DNA of 34,428 bases from Lachnospiraceae bacterium. Its GTDB lineage: Bacteria; Bacillota; Clostridia; Oscillospirales; CAG-272. A program made the position numbers and the translations under genes. Below the pieces are notes generated by a model. It made no database searches. It was not told the DNA's origin and was given only the letters and a program-made list of their open reading frames with translations. Location of the stretch: positions 1 to 34,428 of the forward strand of contig JAKSPT010000025.1 in the NCBI GenBank assembly GCA_024404495.1, given 5' to 3'. Below are positions 23,657 through 32,594 of the stretch, one piece after another (positions within the stretch are counted from its first letter, which is position 1; every line of letters starts with the position of its first letter).

Positions 23657-25276
23657 TCAGTCGGCGATATCAGCGTACATGAAGTACCAGTAGCCGTAAG
23701 GAGAATGCCAGGAACCGGTGATCTTGGCGCTCTGGAGATAGAAGTCGGTGTAGTAAGCGACCGGGATGCAGCCTGCCTCAGCCATGAGGATGTCCTCAGC
23801 CTGATGCATATAACCGAAACGGGTCTTGGGATCGGTCTCGGCAGCGGCCTTCGCCATCAGTTCGTCATACTGAGCGTTGTTGAACTTACCGTCGTTGTTG
23901 CCGTTGGTGGAAATGAAGAGCTCGAGCATGTTGGAAGGATCGTTGTAGTCCATGACCCAACCGTTACGGGAGATCTCGTAGTCACCGGCGCGGCGGAGAG
24001 GAGTGAAGGAAGCCCATTCAACGACCTTGACGTCGAGGTTGATGCCGAGTTCCTTCCAAGCCTGCTGGAGGTACTGAGCGACGACCTTGTGGTAACCTGC
24101 GTCGTTGGTGGAGTAGGTGATGGTGGGCAGACCTTCGCCGTTCGGGTAGCCTGCTTCGGCAAGGAGAGCCTTTGCCTTGGCAACGTTGCCCGCGTGATCG
24201 TCTACGTCGATGTAGGGCTTGCCGCCGTTGGCGTTGTCATAGAAGTTGGAACCGTCCCAGTCGGCGATGCCCGGGCCCATGAAGTTAGGAGCGGCGATGT
24301 AGGTGCCGTCCATCAGGGTGCCTGCAACGTAGTTACGGTCGATCGCGAGGGAGAGAGCCTGACGGACCTTGGGGTTCGTGAAGGGCTCCTTCTGGTCGTT
24401 GAGGGAGATGTAGTAGGTGCCGAGGATGGTGTCGATGAAGAACTCGGGGTTCTTGTTCTCGAGGAAGCCCTTGATCTCAGCCGTAGGAACGTCCTTGATC
24501 ATCTGCGCCTCACCGGAGGTGAATGCGGCGTAAGCGGCGTTGGAGTCCTCGATGAGGAGGCACTTGATGTGGTCGAGCTTGACGCGGCCGGCATCACGGT
24601 AGTTGGGGTTCTTGGTGAAGAGGATGTAGGAAGAGGGAACCCACTTCTCGATGTAGAACGGACCGTTGCAGATGTAGGTTTCCGGCTTGGTCGCCCACTC
24701 GTCACCGTTCGCCTCGATGGTGGCCTTCTGGACAGGGCTCAGGGTCGCGAAAGCGGCGAGCTTGTCGAAGTAAGCGCAGGGATGATCGAGAGTGACGACG
24801 AGGGTCTTCGCGTCGGCTGCCTTGACGTCAAGAGCGTCGAGGTTGCCGTTGGCGGCATCGGCGTAGCCCTTGACCATGCCGAGAACGGTTTCACCGTAGG
24901 GGGCAGCAGTCTTGGGGTCGACAACGCGCTTCCAGCTGTAGACGAAGTCTTCAGCGGTAAGAGCGGAGCCGTCGGACCACTTCAGACCGTCACGAAGGGT
25001 GAAGGTCCAGGTCAGACCGTCAGCGGAGGTTTCCCACTTTTCAGCGGCGCCGGCAACGACGTTGTTCTTTTCGTCGATGTTGAGGAGGCAGTCGTATGCG
25101 AACAGAAGCATATTACCGCCGTCAACTGCGCTGTTCAGAGCGGGGTCGAGGGTTTCGGGGTTCGGGCCGAGCTGAACGGTCAGGGTCTTGCCGTCATTCT
25201 TCGCTGCGGGAGAGCAGGCAGCGAGAAGAGAAGCAAGCATCATGACAGCCAGCAGGCATGCAAGAATTCTTTTCAT
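23657..25276 (-). CDS. oppA: OppA-type extracellular solute-binding lipoprotein (539 aa)
   Basis: Family 5 solute-binding protein of oligopeptide/dipeptide/nickel-type ABC importers. The signal peptide ends in LLAAC (Cys21), so it is lipid-anchored outside the cell. Family blocks are present: NPETLDPALNSAV (39-51), YNDPSNMLELF near the C-terminal third, and DGLKWSDGSALTAEDFVYSW. It is the last gene of the operon, behind two GAAA-loop hairpins and a strong AAGGAGA, which fits the need for more binding protein than permease. The ligand could be peptides or, as known for some Opp-family proteins in other bacteria, oligosaccharides; the neighbouring glycosidase operon makes the latter worth considering. 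Confidence 0.9.
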   Translation of the reverse strand: MKRILACLLAVMMLASLLAACSPAAKNDGKTLTVQLGPNPETLDPALNSAVDGGNMLLFAYDCLLNIDEKNNVVAGAAEKWETSADGLTWTFTLRDGLKWSDGSALTAEDFVYSWKRVVDPKTAAPYGETVLGMVKGYADAANGNLDALDVKAADAKTLVVTLDHPCAYFDKLAAFATLSPVQKATIEANGDEWATKPETYICNGPFYIEKWVPSSYILFTKNPNYRDAGRVKLDHIKCLLIEDSNAAYAAFTSGEAQMIKDVPTAEIKGFLENKNPEFFIDTILGTYYISLNDQKEPFTNPKVRQALSLAIDRNYVAGTLMDGTYIAAPNFMGPGIADWDGSNFYDNANGGKPYIDVDDHAGNVAKAKALLAEAGYPNGEGLPTITYSTNDAGYHKVVAQYLQQAWKELGINLDVKVVEWASFTPLRRAGDYEISRNGWVMDYNDPSNMLELFISTNGNNDGKFNNAQYDELMAKAAAETDPKTRFGYMHQAEDILMAEAGCIPVAYYTDFYLQSAKITGSWHSPYGYWYFMYADIAD

Positions 25277-25298
25277 GGTTTTTTCTCCTTATTTTATT

Positions 25299-25338
25299 TG
25301 GCTTTCGCCATTTTTTTCTATTTCAAGCGCTTTCGCGC
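25299..25338 (-). promoter_or_regulatory. Two GAAA-tetraloop hairpins before oppA
   Basis: On the minus-strand mRNA, GCGC-GAAA-GCGC (25338-25327) and TGGC-GAAA-GCCA (25310-25299) lie between oppF and oppA. They lack a T-run, so are not a terminator. Such hairpins can shield an mRNA end after processing and raise expression of the downstream gene. Confidence 0.5.
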
Positions 25339-25357
25339 AGGAATAGCGGGAAGGGAA

Positions 25358-26335
25358 TCACTGCACCTTGTCGATGTGGTGGCAGGCGACGAAATGTCCG
25401 GGGGAAACTTCCTTCCACTCGGGTTCGCACTCCTCACAGCACTTGTCGGCGTAGGGGCATCTGGTCCGGAAGCGGCATCCGGACGGGGGATTGACCGGGC
25501 TCGGAACGTCGCCCTGCAGGACGAAACGCTTGGCGGCACGGTTTTTGATCGGGTCTGCGATCGGGATCGCCGAAACGAGGCTTCTCGTATAGGGATGGAC
25601 GCTGTGGAAGGTCAGCTCGTTTGCTTCGGCGAGCTCCACAAGCTTTCCGAGGTACATGACGCCGATGCGATTGGAGATGTGCTTGACCACGCTCAGGTTG
25701 TGCGCGATGAAGAGGTAGGTCAGACCGAGCTGATCCTGCAGGTCCTCGAACATATTGACGACCTGCGCCTGAATCGAAACGTCAAGCGCGGAGATCGGCT
25801 CGTCGCAGACGATGAATTCGGGATTGACGGCGAGGGCGCGGGCGATGCCGACGCGCTGACGCTGACCGCCCGAGAATTCGTGGGGGTAGCGGTTGGCGTG
25901 CTCGGAGTTCAGACCGACGAGGCTGAGCAGCTCGATGATGCGTGCGCGGCGTTCCTCCTTGCTCGCGGCAAGATGATGGATGTCGATCGCCTCACCGACG
26001 ATGTCGCCGACCGTCATACGGGGATCCAGACTTGCGTAGGGGTCCTGAAAGACGATCTGCATCTTTTTGCGGTAGGGCTTCATATCGGCGTGGGTGATAT
26101 CGACGCCGTCGTAGATGATCTTGCCTTCGGTCGGCTCGTAGAGGCGGAGAATGGTGCGTCCGGTCGTCGTTTTGCCGCAGCCGGATTCGCCGACGAGACC
26201 GAGGGTCTCGCCCTTGTTGATGAAGAAGGAAACGTCGTCAACGGCCTTGACGACCCTGCGCTCGAAAAGCTTACCGCCGGAAACACGGAAGTACTGTTTC
26301 AGATGTTCGACTTCCAGAAGCTTTTTGTCTTCCAT
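25358..26335 (-). CDS. oppF: Oligopeptide-type ABC transporter ATP-binding protein OppF (325 aa)
   Basis: Cytoplasmic ATPase of the importer. Walker A is GESGCGKTT (49-57), the signature is FSGGQRQR, and Walker B is FIVCDEP. The C-terminal oligopeptide-transporter extension carries [14 protein letters not shown], the Cys cluster that binds iron-sulfur in some Dpp/Opp ATPases. The start overlaps the oppD stop by one base (TGATG), so translation is coupled. Pairs with OppD to power the OppBC channel. Confidence 0.92.
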   Translation of the reverse strand: MEDKKLLEVEHLKQYFRVSGGKLFERRVVKAVDDVSFFINKGETLGLVGESGCGKTTTGRTILRLYEPTEGKIIYDGVDITHADMKPYRKKMQIVFQDPYASLDPRMTVGDIVGEAIDIHHLAASKEERRARIIELLSLVGLNSEHANRYPHEFSGGQRQRVGIARALAVNPEFIVCDEPISALDVSIQAQVVNMFEDLQDQLGLTYLFIAHNLSVVKHISNRIGVMYLGKLVELAEANELTFHSVHPYTRSLVSAIPIADPIKNRAAKRFVLQGDVPSPVNPPSGCRFRTRCPYADKCCEECEPEWKEVSPGHFVACHHIDKVQ

Positions 26336-27390
26336 CAGTTTTCAGCCTTCCTTTCCGCTTCCCATTTTGCCTTGTCAAGAAGCCAGCACTTGGAAATATG
26401 CGTGTCGGAGATTTCGGTGAACGCGGGCTGACGGTCAAGGCAGACCTTCATACAGTTCACGCAGCGGGGGGCGAAGGGACAGCCCTTCGGCGGGTTCAGA
26501 AGGTCGACCGGGGTGCCCTCGATCGGAACGAGGCGGGTATGCTCCTCCTCGTGCAGCTTCGGGATGCTCGCGATGAGCCCCTTCGTGTACTCGTGAGAGG
26601 GATGGTAGAAGATCTCTTCGGTCGTGCCGCTTTCGACGATCTGACCGGCGTACATAACGGCGATGCGGTCGCAGGTCCCGGCAACGACGCCGAGGTCATG
26701 CGTGATCAGGATGATCGCCATATCGAGCTTCTTTTTCAGATCCATCATCAGCTCGAGGATCTGTGCCTGAATGGTAACGTCAAGCGCGGTCGTCGGCTCG
26801 TCGGCGATCAGCAGCTTCGGCTCGCAGGCGAGACCGATCGCGATCATGACGCGCTGACGCATACCGCCCGAAAGCTCGTGCGGATACTGCTTCAGACGTT
26901 TTTCGGGTTCGTTGATGCCGACAAGCTCAAGCAGCTCGAGCGCTCTTGCCTTTGCCTGCTTTCTGTTCTTGTCGGTGTGAAGACGGATGACCTCTTCGAT
27001 CTGATTGCCGATCGTGTAGACCGGGTTCAGGCTGGTCATCGGGTCCTGGAAGATGATCGAGACCTCGTTTCCGCGCATCTTGCAGAAATCGCGTTCGGTC
27101 ATATCGTTGACGTAGTGCCCGTTGAACCAGAGATCGCCGCCGAGGAGCTTTCCGGGATAGGCGGTCAGACCCATCAGGCTGTACGCCGTGACCGATTTGC
27201 CGGAGCCGGATTCGCCCACGATACCGAGGATCTCGCCGGGCTTGACGCTGAGGGAGACGTCGTTCAGCGCCTTGACCTCACCCGCGGGGGTGAAAAAGGA
27301 AAGACGCTCGTGATAGATGTCAACAAGGCGGTCGGGTTTGGCGGAGATGATCTCTCTTGCTTCCGTTTCCTTGTTCTGTTTCTTTTTCAT
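26335..27390 (-). CDS. oppD: Oligopeptide-type ABC transporter ATP-binding protein OppD (351 aa)
   Basis: Second ATPase of the transporter. Walker A GESGSGKS (59-66), signature LSGGMRQR, Walker B LLIADEP. The C-terminal extension contains [14 protein letters not shown], four Cys in the OppD/OppF pattern. An N-terminal extension of about 20 charged residues precedes the ATPase core. It begins 16 nt after oppC. Assignment as OppD rather than OppF rests on the gene order and on GGMRQR versus GGQRQR. Confidence 0.9.
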   Translation of the reverse strand: MKKKQNKETEAREIISAKPDRLVDIYHERLSFFTPAGEVKALNDVSLSVKPGEILGIVGESGSGKSVTAYSLMGLTAYPGKLLGGDLWFNGHYVNDMTERDFCKMRGNEVSIIFQDPMTSLNPVYTIGNQIEEVIRLHTDKNRKQAKARALELLELVGINEPEKRLKQYPHELSGGMRQRVMIAIGLACEPKLLIADEPTTALDVTIQAQILELMMDLKKKLDMAIILITHDLGVVAGTCDRIAVMYAGQIVESGTTEEIFYHPSHEYTKGLIASIPKLHEEEHTRLVPIEGTPVDLLNPPKGCPFAPRCVNCMKVCLDRQPAFTEISDTHISKCWLLDKAKWEAERKAEN

Positions 27391-27406
27391 ACCGTTTCTC
27401 CCCCTT

Positions 27407-28450
27407 TCAGTTCTTCATCTTCGGGTCAAACGCGTCGCGCAGACCGTCACCGAACAGGTTGAAGCTGAGGATGATCAGGCTGATGAGCAGCGCGGGAGCC
27501 AGAAGCAGATAGGGGTGGGATTCGAGACCGTTCAATCCGTCGCTCGCGAGCGAGCCGAGGGACGGCATCGGGACCTTGACGCCGAGACCGAGGAAGGAAA
27601 GAAAGCTCTCGGTAAAGATCGAGGACGGGATCTGCAGGGTGGTGGTGACGACCAGCGTACCGATGCAGTTGGTGAGGAGGTGCTTGCGGATGATGCGTCC
27701 GCTGCCGGCGCCGAGTGCGCGTGCCGCGGTGACGTATTCACTGTTCTTCAGGGTGAGGACCTGGCTGCGGACGATACGCGCCATACCGACCCAATAGAGC
27801 AGAGCGAAAACGACGAAAATGCTGATCAGACCGGTTCCGACGGTATTGAGCCATTTGAAGCCGGGGACGTTCGCGAGGTTCCGGATCGGATCTTCCAGCG
27901 CGAAGGACAGAAGGACGATCAGAAGAACGTCGGGGATGGTATAGATGATATCGACGATACGCATCATCACGAGGTCGACCCAACCGCCGAAGAAACCGGA
28001 GATCGAGCCGTAGACCGAGCCGATGACGAGAATGATGGCGGAGGCGATCAGACCGACGAGCAGGGAAACGCGGCTGCCGACCATCACGCGGACGGCGTAG
28101 TCACGGCCGAGGTTGTCGGTGCCGAGGATGTGGGGGAAGAGCTTTTCGCCCGCGTCGATGCGTGCCTGCTCGACCTCGGAGAACTCAAAGGGAGCGAGAT
28201 AGGTGGAATATTTGATCTGCTCTTCATACTTGTACGGATAGAATTCCGGAACGATGAAGGCAAGGATCATAATGACGACGATGATCCAGAAGCAGACCAT
28301 TGCGACCGGGTTCTTTCTGAGGCGGCGCATTGCGTCCTTCCAGAAGCCGATTGAGGGGCGCATCTGGGAGAGGCTTTCCTTCTCCTCCTTGGAGGCGGGG
28401 AGAAAATCGTCGACGTTCAGCTGAAAGCTGAGAGGATTTTTCATATTCAT
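27407..28450 (-). CDS. oppC: Oligopeptide-type ABC transporter permease OppC (347 aa)
   Basis: Inner channel subunit with a long cytoplasmic N-terminus (about 1-48), a first membrane helix (about 49-68), an extracellular domain (about 70-135) and five further helices. The ATPase-contact EAA loop is YVTAARALGAGSGRIIRKH. Homologous to OppC/DppC. Its ribosome binding site (AAGGAGGAG) overlaps the oppB stop. Confidence 0.9.
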   Translation of the reverse strand: MNMKNPLSFQLNVDDFLPASKEEKESLSQMRPSIGFWKDAMRRLRKNPVAMVCFWIIVVIMILAFIVPEFYPYKYEEQIKYSTYLAPFEFSEVEQARIDAGEKLFPHILGTDNLGRDYAVRVMVGSRVSLLVGLIASAIILVIGSVYGSISGFFGGWVDLVMMRIVDIIYTIPDVLLIVLLSFALEDPIRNLANVPGFKWLNTVGTGLISIFVVFALLYWVGMARIVRSQVLTLKNSEYVTAARALGAGSGRIIRKHLLTNCIGTLVVTTTLQIPSSIFTESFLSFLGLGVKVPMPSLGSLASDGLNGLESHPYLLLAPALLISLIILSFNLFGDGLRDAFDPKMKN

Positions 28451-28465
28451 TCTGCGTTCTCCTCC

Positions 28466-29419
28466 TTATTTCAGCTCGATCCGCGGGTCGATGAGCTTAT
28501 AGAGGATATCGACCAGAAGGATCATGACGATGACGAGCGCGGCGTAGAAGATCGTGGTGCCCATGATGACGGTGTAGTCACGGTTCGTGATCGAACTGAC
28601 GAACTGACCGCCGAGCCCCGGGATACGGAAGATCTTTTCCACGATGAAGGAACCGGAAAGCGTGCCGGCGATCATCGGACCGAGGTAGGTGACGACCGGG
28701 AGGATGGCGTTGCGGAGCGCGTGCTTGAAGAGGCAGACCGACTGGGAAAGCCCCTTTGCCTTCGCGGTACGCATATAATCCTGACCGACGACGTCGAGCA
28801 TCGAGGAGCGCATCAGGCGGGTGATGTACGCCATCGGATAGAAAGCAAGCGAGAAGACCGGGAGGATATAGCTCGTCCCGAGGTCAAGACCGCCCGAGGG
28901 AAGGATGCCGAGCTTCATGCTGAACAAGTACATCGTGACCGTGCAGACGACGAAGCTCGGGAAGGCGATACCGCAGGTCGTGAAGACCAGAATGACGTTA
29001 TCCGCCCATTTTCCGCGATTCAGCGCGGCGATACTGCCGAGCGGGATCCCGACGACGAGAGCAAGCAGGATCGCGAGTCCGCCGACCTTCGCGGAGACCG
29101 GGAACTTCGTGGTGATGATACGGGAAACGGTGAAGCCGCGCTGCTTCAGGCTGAGGCTGAAGTCGCCGCGGATGACGCCGCCCTCGATTTTGCCGGTTTC
29201 CTCGTTGCGGGAACCGAACATATAGGTCATATACTGCTCGGGGAGACTCTTGTCCATACCGAACTTTTTGTTCAGCGCCTCGATCGCCTGCGGGCTGATC
29301 GATTTCTCGGCAACGAACGGTCCGCCGGGAACGGCGTGCATCAGGAAGAAAGTGAGCGTCGCGACGAGCCATATCGTCAGGATCGCGAGGATCACGCGTT
29401 TGATGATATACTTGAGCAT
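28466..29419 (-). CDS. oppB: Oligopeptide-type ABC transporter permease OppB (317 aa)
   Basis: First gene of the operon. Six predicted membrane helices, beginning with the typical opening MLKYIIKRVILAILTIW and the extracellular PGGPF segment. The EAA loop (about 215-240) reads YMRTAKAKGLSQSVCLFKHA. Forms the channel with OppC. The promoter at 29539-29568 leaves a leader of about 110 nt containing a CCGGTACCGG palindrome (about 29434-29447) and two T-runs; these could attenuate but no clear terminator/antiterminator pair could be drawn. Confidence 0.9.
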   Translation of the reverse strand: MLKYIIKRVILAILTIWLVATLTFFLMHAVPGGPFVAEKSISPQAIEALNKKFGMDKSLPEQYMTYMFGSRNEETGKIEGGVIRGDFSLSLKQRGFTVSRIITTKFPVSAKVGGLAILLALVVGIPLGSIAALNRGKWADNVILVFTTCGIAFPSFVVCTVTMYLFSMKLGILPSGGLDLGTSYILPVFSLAFYPMAYITRLMRSSMLDVVGQDYMRTAKAKGLSQSVCLFKHALRNAILPVVTYLGPMIAGTLSGSFIVEKIFRIPGLGGQFVSSITNRDYTVIMGTTIFYAALVIVMILLVDILYKLIDPRIELK

Positions 29420-29538
29420 GATGATTTACCTTTCGTCTTGGTTCCGGTACCGGACCGGGGGGAAGAAAAAACGGGTGCGTCTTCCGATCTTTCCGAAAAA
29501 ACGGAGCGGGCACTCTTACCCAAAATAAAGATTAAACT

Positions 29539-29568
29539 ATTATACCATAAATCCGGGAAGGTCGTCAA
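29539..29568 (-). promoter_or_regulatory. Sigma-A promoter for the opp operon
   Basis: On the minus strand: TTGACG, 18-nt spacer, TATAAT, with TATGG before the -10. No terminator is visible between the upstream surE gene and this promoter, so some read-through from the nucleotidase operon is likely. Confidence 0.82.
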
Positions 29569-29619
29569 TTCTATATTTGTCGAATATCATGGTAGCAAGC
29601 TAAAGTAATTGTATATTTT

Positions 29620-30357
29620 TTACAGTATTAAGCCGGAGGCGGTCTCAACATTTTCCAAAGCAAGGTAGGCGTCGCGGTCCGTACGGCTGACCGTGAGCGG
29701 CGTGACCGAGACGTAACCGGCGGTCACGGCGTCGGTATCGAGGGTAAGATCCCCGCGGTTTTTGTAAACGAAAGCGCCGTCGGCACGGTAAAGCCCGGCT
29801 CCGGCAGGGACGAGGTTGTCCATATAGTACCCGCCGCCCTGCTTCGTCACGCGCAGCCCGCACGGGGAGAGGGGAAAATTGACGTTGAGGCAGGCGGCAA
29901 GGCTTTTTTCACGGATCGTTTCCAATGCTTTCCATACCTTCCCGAGGGTGTCCGCGTCCGGAAACCCGGCGGGGTCGGCGGAAAAGGCGATGCCGGGAAC
30001 GCCCCGTTCCGCTGCCTCGAAGACGGCGGCGCAGGTTCCCGAATAGGCGATGTCGTTCCCGAGGTTGAAGCCCCGGTTGATCCCCGAAAGCACGAGGTCG
30101 AATTCTTTTCCGAGCGCGGTCAGACCGAAGCGCACGCAGTCCGCGGGGGTGGAGCCGACCGCGTAGATCTCCGTTCCGTCCTCTTCGACCGTCTTTTCGA
30201 CCGGGATGGGGGAACGCAGACAGATCGACTGGCTTTTCGCGCTCTGCTCGGTCATCGGCGCCGCGACCGTGACCTCACCGACCGTCTTCGCAAACGCGGT
30301 GAGAAGGGCGATCCCCGGTGCGCCGACGCCGTCGTCGTTCGTCAGCAGGATCTTCAT
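29620..30357 (-). CDS. surE: 5'/3'-nucleotidase SurE (245 aa)
   Basis: SurE-family metal-dependent phosphatase that removes phosphate from nucleoside monophosphates, and in some species short polyphosphate. TNDDG (6-10) gives the metal-binding Asp8/Asp9, and SGINRGFNLGNDIAYSGT (about 91-108) is the second signature. Length is typical. The start is ATG at 30357, overlapping the preceding stop (ATGA) with GAGGG 6 nt upstream; a TTG two codons earlier is less likely. Last gene of the DHH-DHH-surE operon, fitting a role in finishing nucleotide breakdown. Confidence 0.93.
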   Translation of the reverse strand: MKILLTNDDGVGAPGIALLTAFAKTVGEVTVAAPMTEQSAKSQSICLRSPIPVEKTVEEDGTEIYAVGSTPADCVRFGLTALGKEFDLVLSGINRGFNLGNDIAYSGTCAAVFEAAERGVPGIAFSADPAGFPDADTLGKVWKALETIREKSLAACLNVNFPLSPCGLRVTKQGGGYYMDNLVPAGAGLYRADGAFVYKNRGDLTLDTDAVTAGYVSVTPLTVSRTDRDAYLALENVETASGLIL

Positions 30358-31334
30358 ACCCAACCCTCGTTGTTCTTTTTGTATTCCCCGAGCAGCTCGT
30401 CCGCCTCGGCGATCAGCGCTTCCATTTCGTCAAGGGAATACACCGTCGCGCCCGAGGCGCGGTCGTGACCGCCGCCGCGATAGCGGGAGGCGAGCCCGTT
30501 CACCGTCACGAAGCGGGAACGGAGACGGACGCGGATCGTGCCGTCTTCGTTTTCGATAAAGGCGAGCCAGATCAGGCAGTCACGGATGCCCTCCATATAC
30601 AGGAGACCGTCCGACGCCTGCTCGCGGGAGAGCCCGAGCTCCTTCTGCGTTTTCTGATCGATATAGAACGAAAGCACGCCGTTTTCGGTTTTTCTGACGT
30701 TCCCGCAGACGTAGGCACGGTAGGGCATCGTGCCGAAATCGTCGAGGAAGAGGCGGGAATAGATCGGTTCGGTCTCAATGCCGAAGTCCATCAGCCTTCC
30801 GGCGATCCGCATCGTTTCGCCCGAGGTGCAGGAATAACGGAATCTGCCCGAATCGGTGACGATGCCGACGAAAAGGTCGGTCGCCGCTTCAAGGTCGATC
30901 TTATAAGTATCCGGATCGGAAAAGAGCAGATCGGCGATCATCTCGCTCGTCGCGGAGCGTTCGGGCTCGACCCATTGGAGCGAGCCGTAGGGAGTCACGT
31001 CTTCGTGGTGGTCGATCTTGACGATATCCTTCGCGGTAAACGCGAAGGGGTTTGCCGCGCGGTCGGGCGTGGCGGTATCGAGCAGAATCACGAGGGCGTT
31101 TTCGTACGCCTCCTCCGGGAGCGCCGGATCGTCGGAACCGAGGAACCCGACGTAATCGGAAGCGTCGGTGCCGATCGAATAAATCTCCTTTTCGGGGAAG
31201 GAGAGCCGCAGGGCGCGGCGGAAGCCGAGCGAGGAGCCGACGGCGTCCCCGTCGGGACGGACGTGGCGGCAGAGGATCACGCGGTCGGCGGAACGGATCT
31301 TTTCCGTGATCGCTCTTTTGATTTCTTCGTTCAT
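30354..31334 (-). CDS. NrnA-like DHH phosphoesterase, copy 2 (326 aa)
   Basis: Bifunctional oligoribonuclease/pAp-phosphatase type (NrnA, DHH-DHHA1). DHH motifs: His24 with Asp28/Asp30 in HVRPDGDAVGS, Asp86 (LLDTA) and Asp108-His109-His110. The C-terminal DHHA1 domain ends in GGGHDRASGAT. It would degrade 2-5 nt RNA to monophosphates and pAp to AMP. The frame stays open far into the upstream gene, but the ATG at 31334 has AAAGGA 8 nt upstream and the usual N-terminus. Paralogue of the preceding gene; stop overlaps the surE start. Confidence 0.9.
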   Translation of the reverse strand: MNEEIKRAITEKIRSADRVILCRHVRPDGDAVGSSLGFRRALRLSFPEKEIYSIGTDASDYVGFLGSDDPALPEEAYENALVILLDTATPDRAANPFAFTAKDIVKIDHHEDVTPYGSLQWVEPERSATSEMIADLLFSDPDTYKIDLEAATDLFVGIVTDSGRFRYSCTSGETMRIAGRLMDFGIETEPIYSRLFLDDFGTMPYRAYVCGNVRKTENGVLSFYIDQKTQKELGLSREQASDGLLYMEGIRDCLIWLAFIENEDGTIRVRLRSRFVTVNGLASRYRGGGHDRASGATVYSLDEMEALIAEADELLGEYKKNNEGWV

Positions 31335-31348
31335 TTGCGTATCCTTTC

Positions 31349-32305
31349 TTAACGGCAATCGGAGGCGGTCCCGGCGGCGAGGAGGTCGAGATCGTTCAGC
31401 AGCGCCATCGCCTCTTCGCGGTCCTTCAGGGTCGCGCCGCTTGCCTTCGGATGACCGCCGCCGCCGTATTTCGCGGCGATCCCGTTGACGTTGTATTTTG
31501 CGGAGCGCAGCTCGGCGTAAACGCCGTCGGGCGCTTCGGTGAAGTTGACCCAGATATCGGAGTCGCGGATGTCTGCCATCGTGCCGACCATCCCGCGGGA
31601 AACGGTCGGGATATCGGTCCCGAGCTCCTCGATCTCTTCCTTCGTGGTGTAGATGTACGCGACGCGGTGAGCGGTGAAGGCGATCTTCAGCGTGTATTTC
31701 GCGCGGAGCACCATCAGATCGTAATCCTGCAGATACAGATCGGAATAGAGGGAGGTCAGGTCGAACTGCCCTTTTTCGATCAGAGCCGCCGCGAGCCGCA
31801 GCGTGCGCGGGGAGGTGCAGTCGTAACGGAAACGCCCGGTATCGGTGACCATCCCGACGTAAAGCGCCTTTGCCGCAGCCTTCGGGATCTTCCATCCCGT
31901 TTCGAGCGCGAACGCGGCGATCAGCCCGGAGCAGCTTTCAAAGGAGGGATCGGTCAGCTCCACGTTCGCGATCCGCTCGGAATAGAGATGGTGGTCAAGG
32001 CGGAGCGAACGGGGCGCGGACGCCCATCTGCCGTCCGAGATCATCGACTTCTGGGAGGTGTCGAGGACGACCGAAAGCGCGTTTTCGTACGCTTCGTCGG
32101 GGATCTCGTCGGGTTCAGCCCCTTCGAGGAAGGAGAAGCGGGGATTGACGTCCCCGACCGCGTAAACCTTCTTTTCCGGGAAGGCGGCGGCAAGGATCAG
32201 CTTCAGTCCGGTCTGCGCCCCGATGGCGTCGCCGTCCGGCGCTTTGTGACGGTGGATGACGATCGTTCCGTATTTCGCGATTTCTTCGACCGCGGATTCA
32301 AACAT
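31349..32305 (-). CDS. NrnA-like DHH phosphoesterase, copy 1 (318 aa)
   Basis: Same family as its downstream neighbour. HRHKAPDGDAIGA supplies His20, Asp24 and Asp26; Asp82 (VLDTS) and Asp104-His105-His106 follow, and GGGGHPKASGAT marks the DHHA1 RNA-binding end. All catalytic residues are kept in both copies. The sequences have diverged (for example LRLDHHLYSE versus VKIDHHEDVT), so this is an old duplication and the two may prefer different substrates. CGGAGGA lies 7 nt before the ATG. First gene of the operon. Confidence 0.9.
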   Translation of the reverse strand: MFESAVEEIAKYGTIVIHRHKAPDGDAIGAQTGLKLILAAAFPEKKVYAVGDVNPRFSFLEGAEPDEIPDEAYENALSVVLDTSQKSMISDGRWASAPRSLRLDHHLYSERIANVELTDPSFESCSGLIAAFALETGWKIPKAAAKALYVGMVTDTGRFRYDCTSPRTLRLAAALIEKGQFDLTSLYSDLYLQDYDLMVLRAKYTLKIAFTAHRVAYIYTTKEEIEELGTDIPTVSRGMVGTMADIRDSDIWVNFTEAPDGVYAELRSAKYNVNGIAAKYGGGGHPKASGATLKDREEAMALLNDLDLLAAGTASDCR

Positions 32306-32338
32306 GACGGTTCCTCCGATGTGATTACTGAATAAATC

Positions 32339-32367
32339 ATTATATCATAATTCCTCATTTTTTGCAA
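32339..32367 (-). promoter_or_regulatory. Sigma-A promoter for the DHH-DHH-surE operon
   Basis: On the minus strand: TTGCAA, 17-nt spacer, TATAAT; 34 nt before the ATG at 32305. Confidence 0.87.
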
Positions 32368-32393
32368 GCCCCCGTGCGTGATTTGCCCGGAAA

Positions 32394-32510
32394 GGAGCGC
32401 CGAACGCCCGGCGGACGCGCTGAAGGCTCCCTTGGTTTCAGACCCTTCGGACCTGCGGGAGCCGGCGCGGAGCGCCTGAGGGATTGTACTTCGGACTCGT
32501 ACAGAGTGCG
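32394..32510. other. Hairpin-rich GC block, possible structured RNA or decayed repeat
   Basis: GGCTCCC (32425-32431) pairs with GGGAGCC (32457-32463). Directly after comes GGCGC-GGA-GCGCC (32464-32476), and later GTAC...GTAC around CTTCGGACTC (about 32487-32502). GGAGCGCC occurs twice (about 32394 and 32469) as a direct repeat. It lies outside both promoters, so it would be transcribed only if it has its own promoter. Confidence 0.4.
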
Positions 32511-32565
32511 AACGGAAGAGAACGAGGCAAATGCTTTCTGCCCCTGTTTCGGTTTCCGGAATTGG

Positions 32566-32594
32566 TTGACAGCCTGCCCGGACGGTGCTATAAT
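32566..32594 (+). promoter_or_regulatory. Consensus sigma-A promoter for the GH43-like gene
   Basis: TTGACA, 17-nt spacer, TATAAT: a perfect consensus; 33 nt before the ATG at 32628. Confidence 0.92.

Noticed and set aside
23705..26431. Plus-strand open frame of 908 codons
   Set aside because: Antisense to oppA and oppF; a compositional shadow.
29420..29538. Riboswitch or attenuator in the opp leader
   Set aside because: T-runs and a CCGGTACCGG palindrome are present, but no known riboswitch core and no convincing terminator/antiterminator pair could be drawn.
31335..31895. Longer N-terminus for the second NrnA-like gene
   Set aside because: It would read through the first NrnA gene in another frame; the ATG at 31334 has a good ribosome binding site and gives the normal family length.
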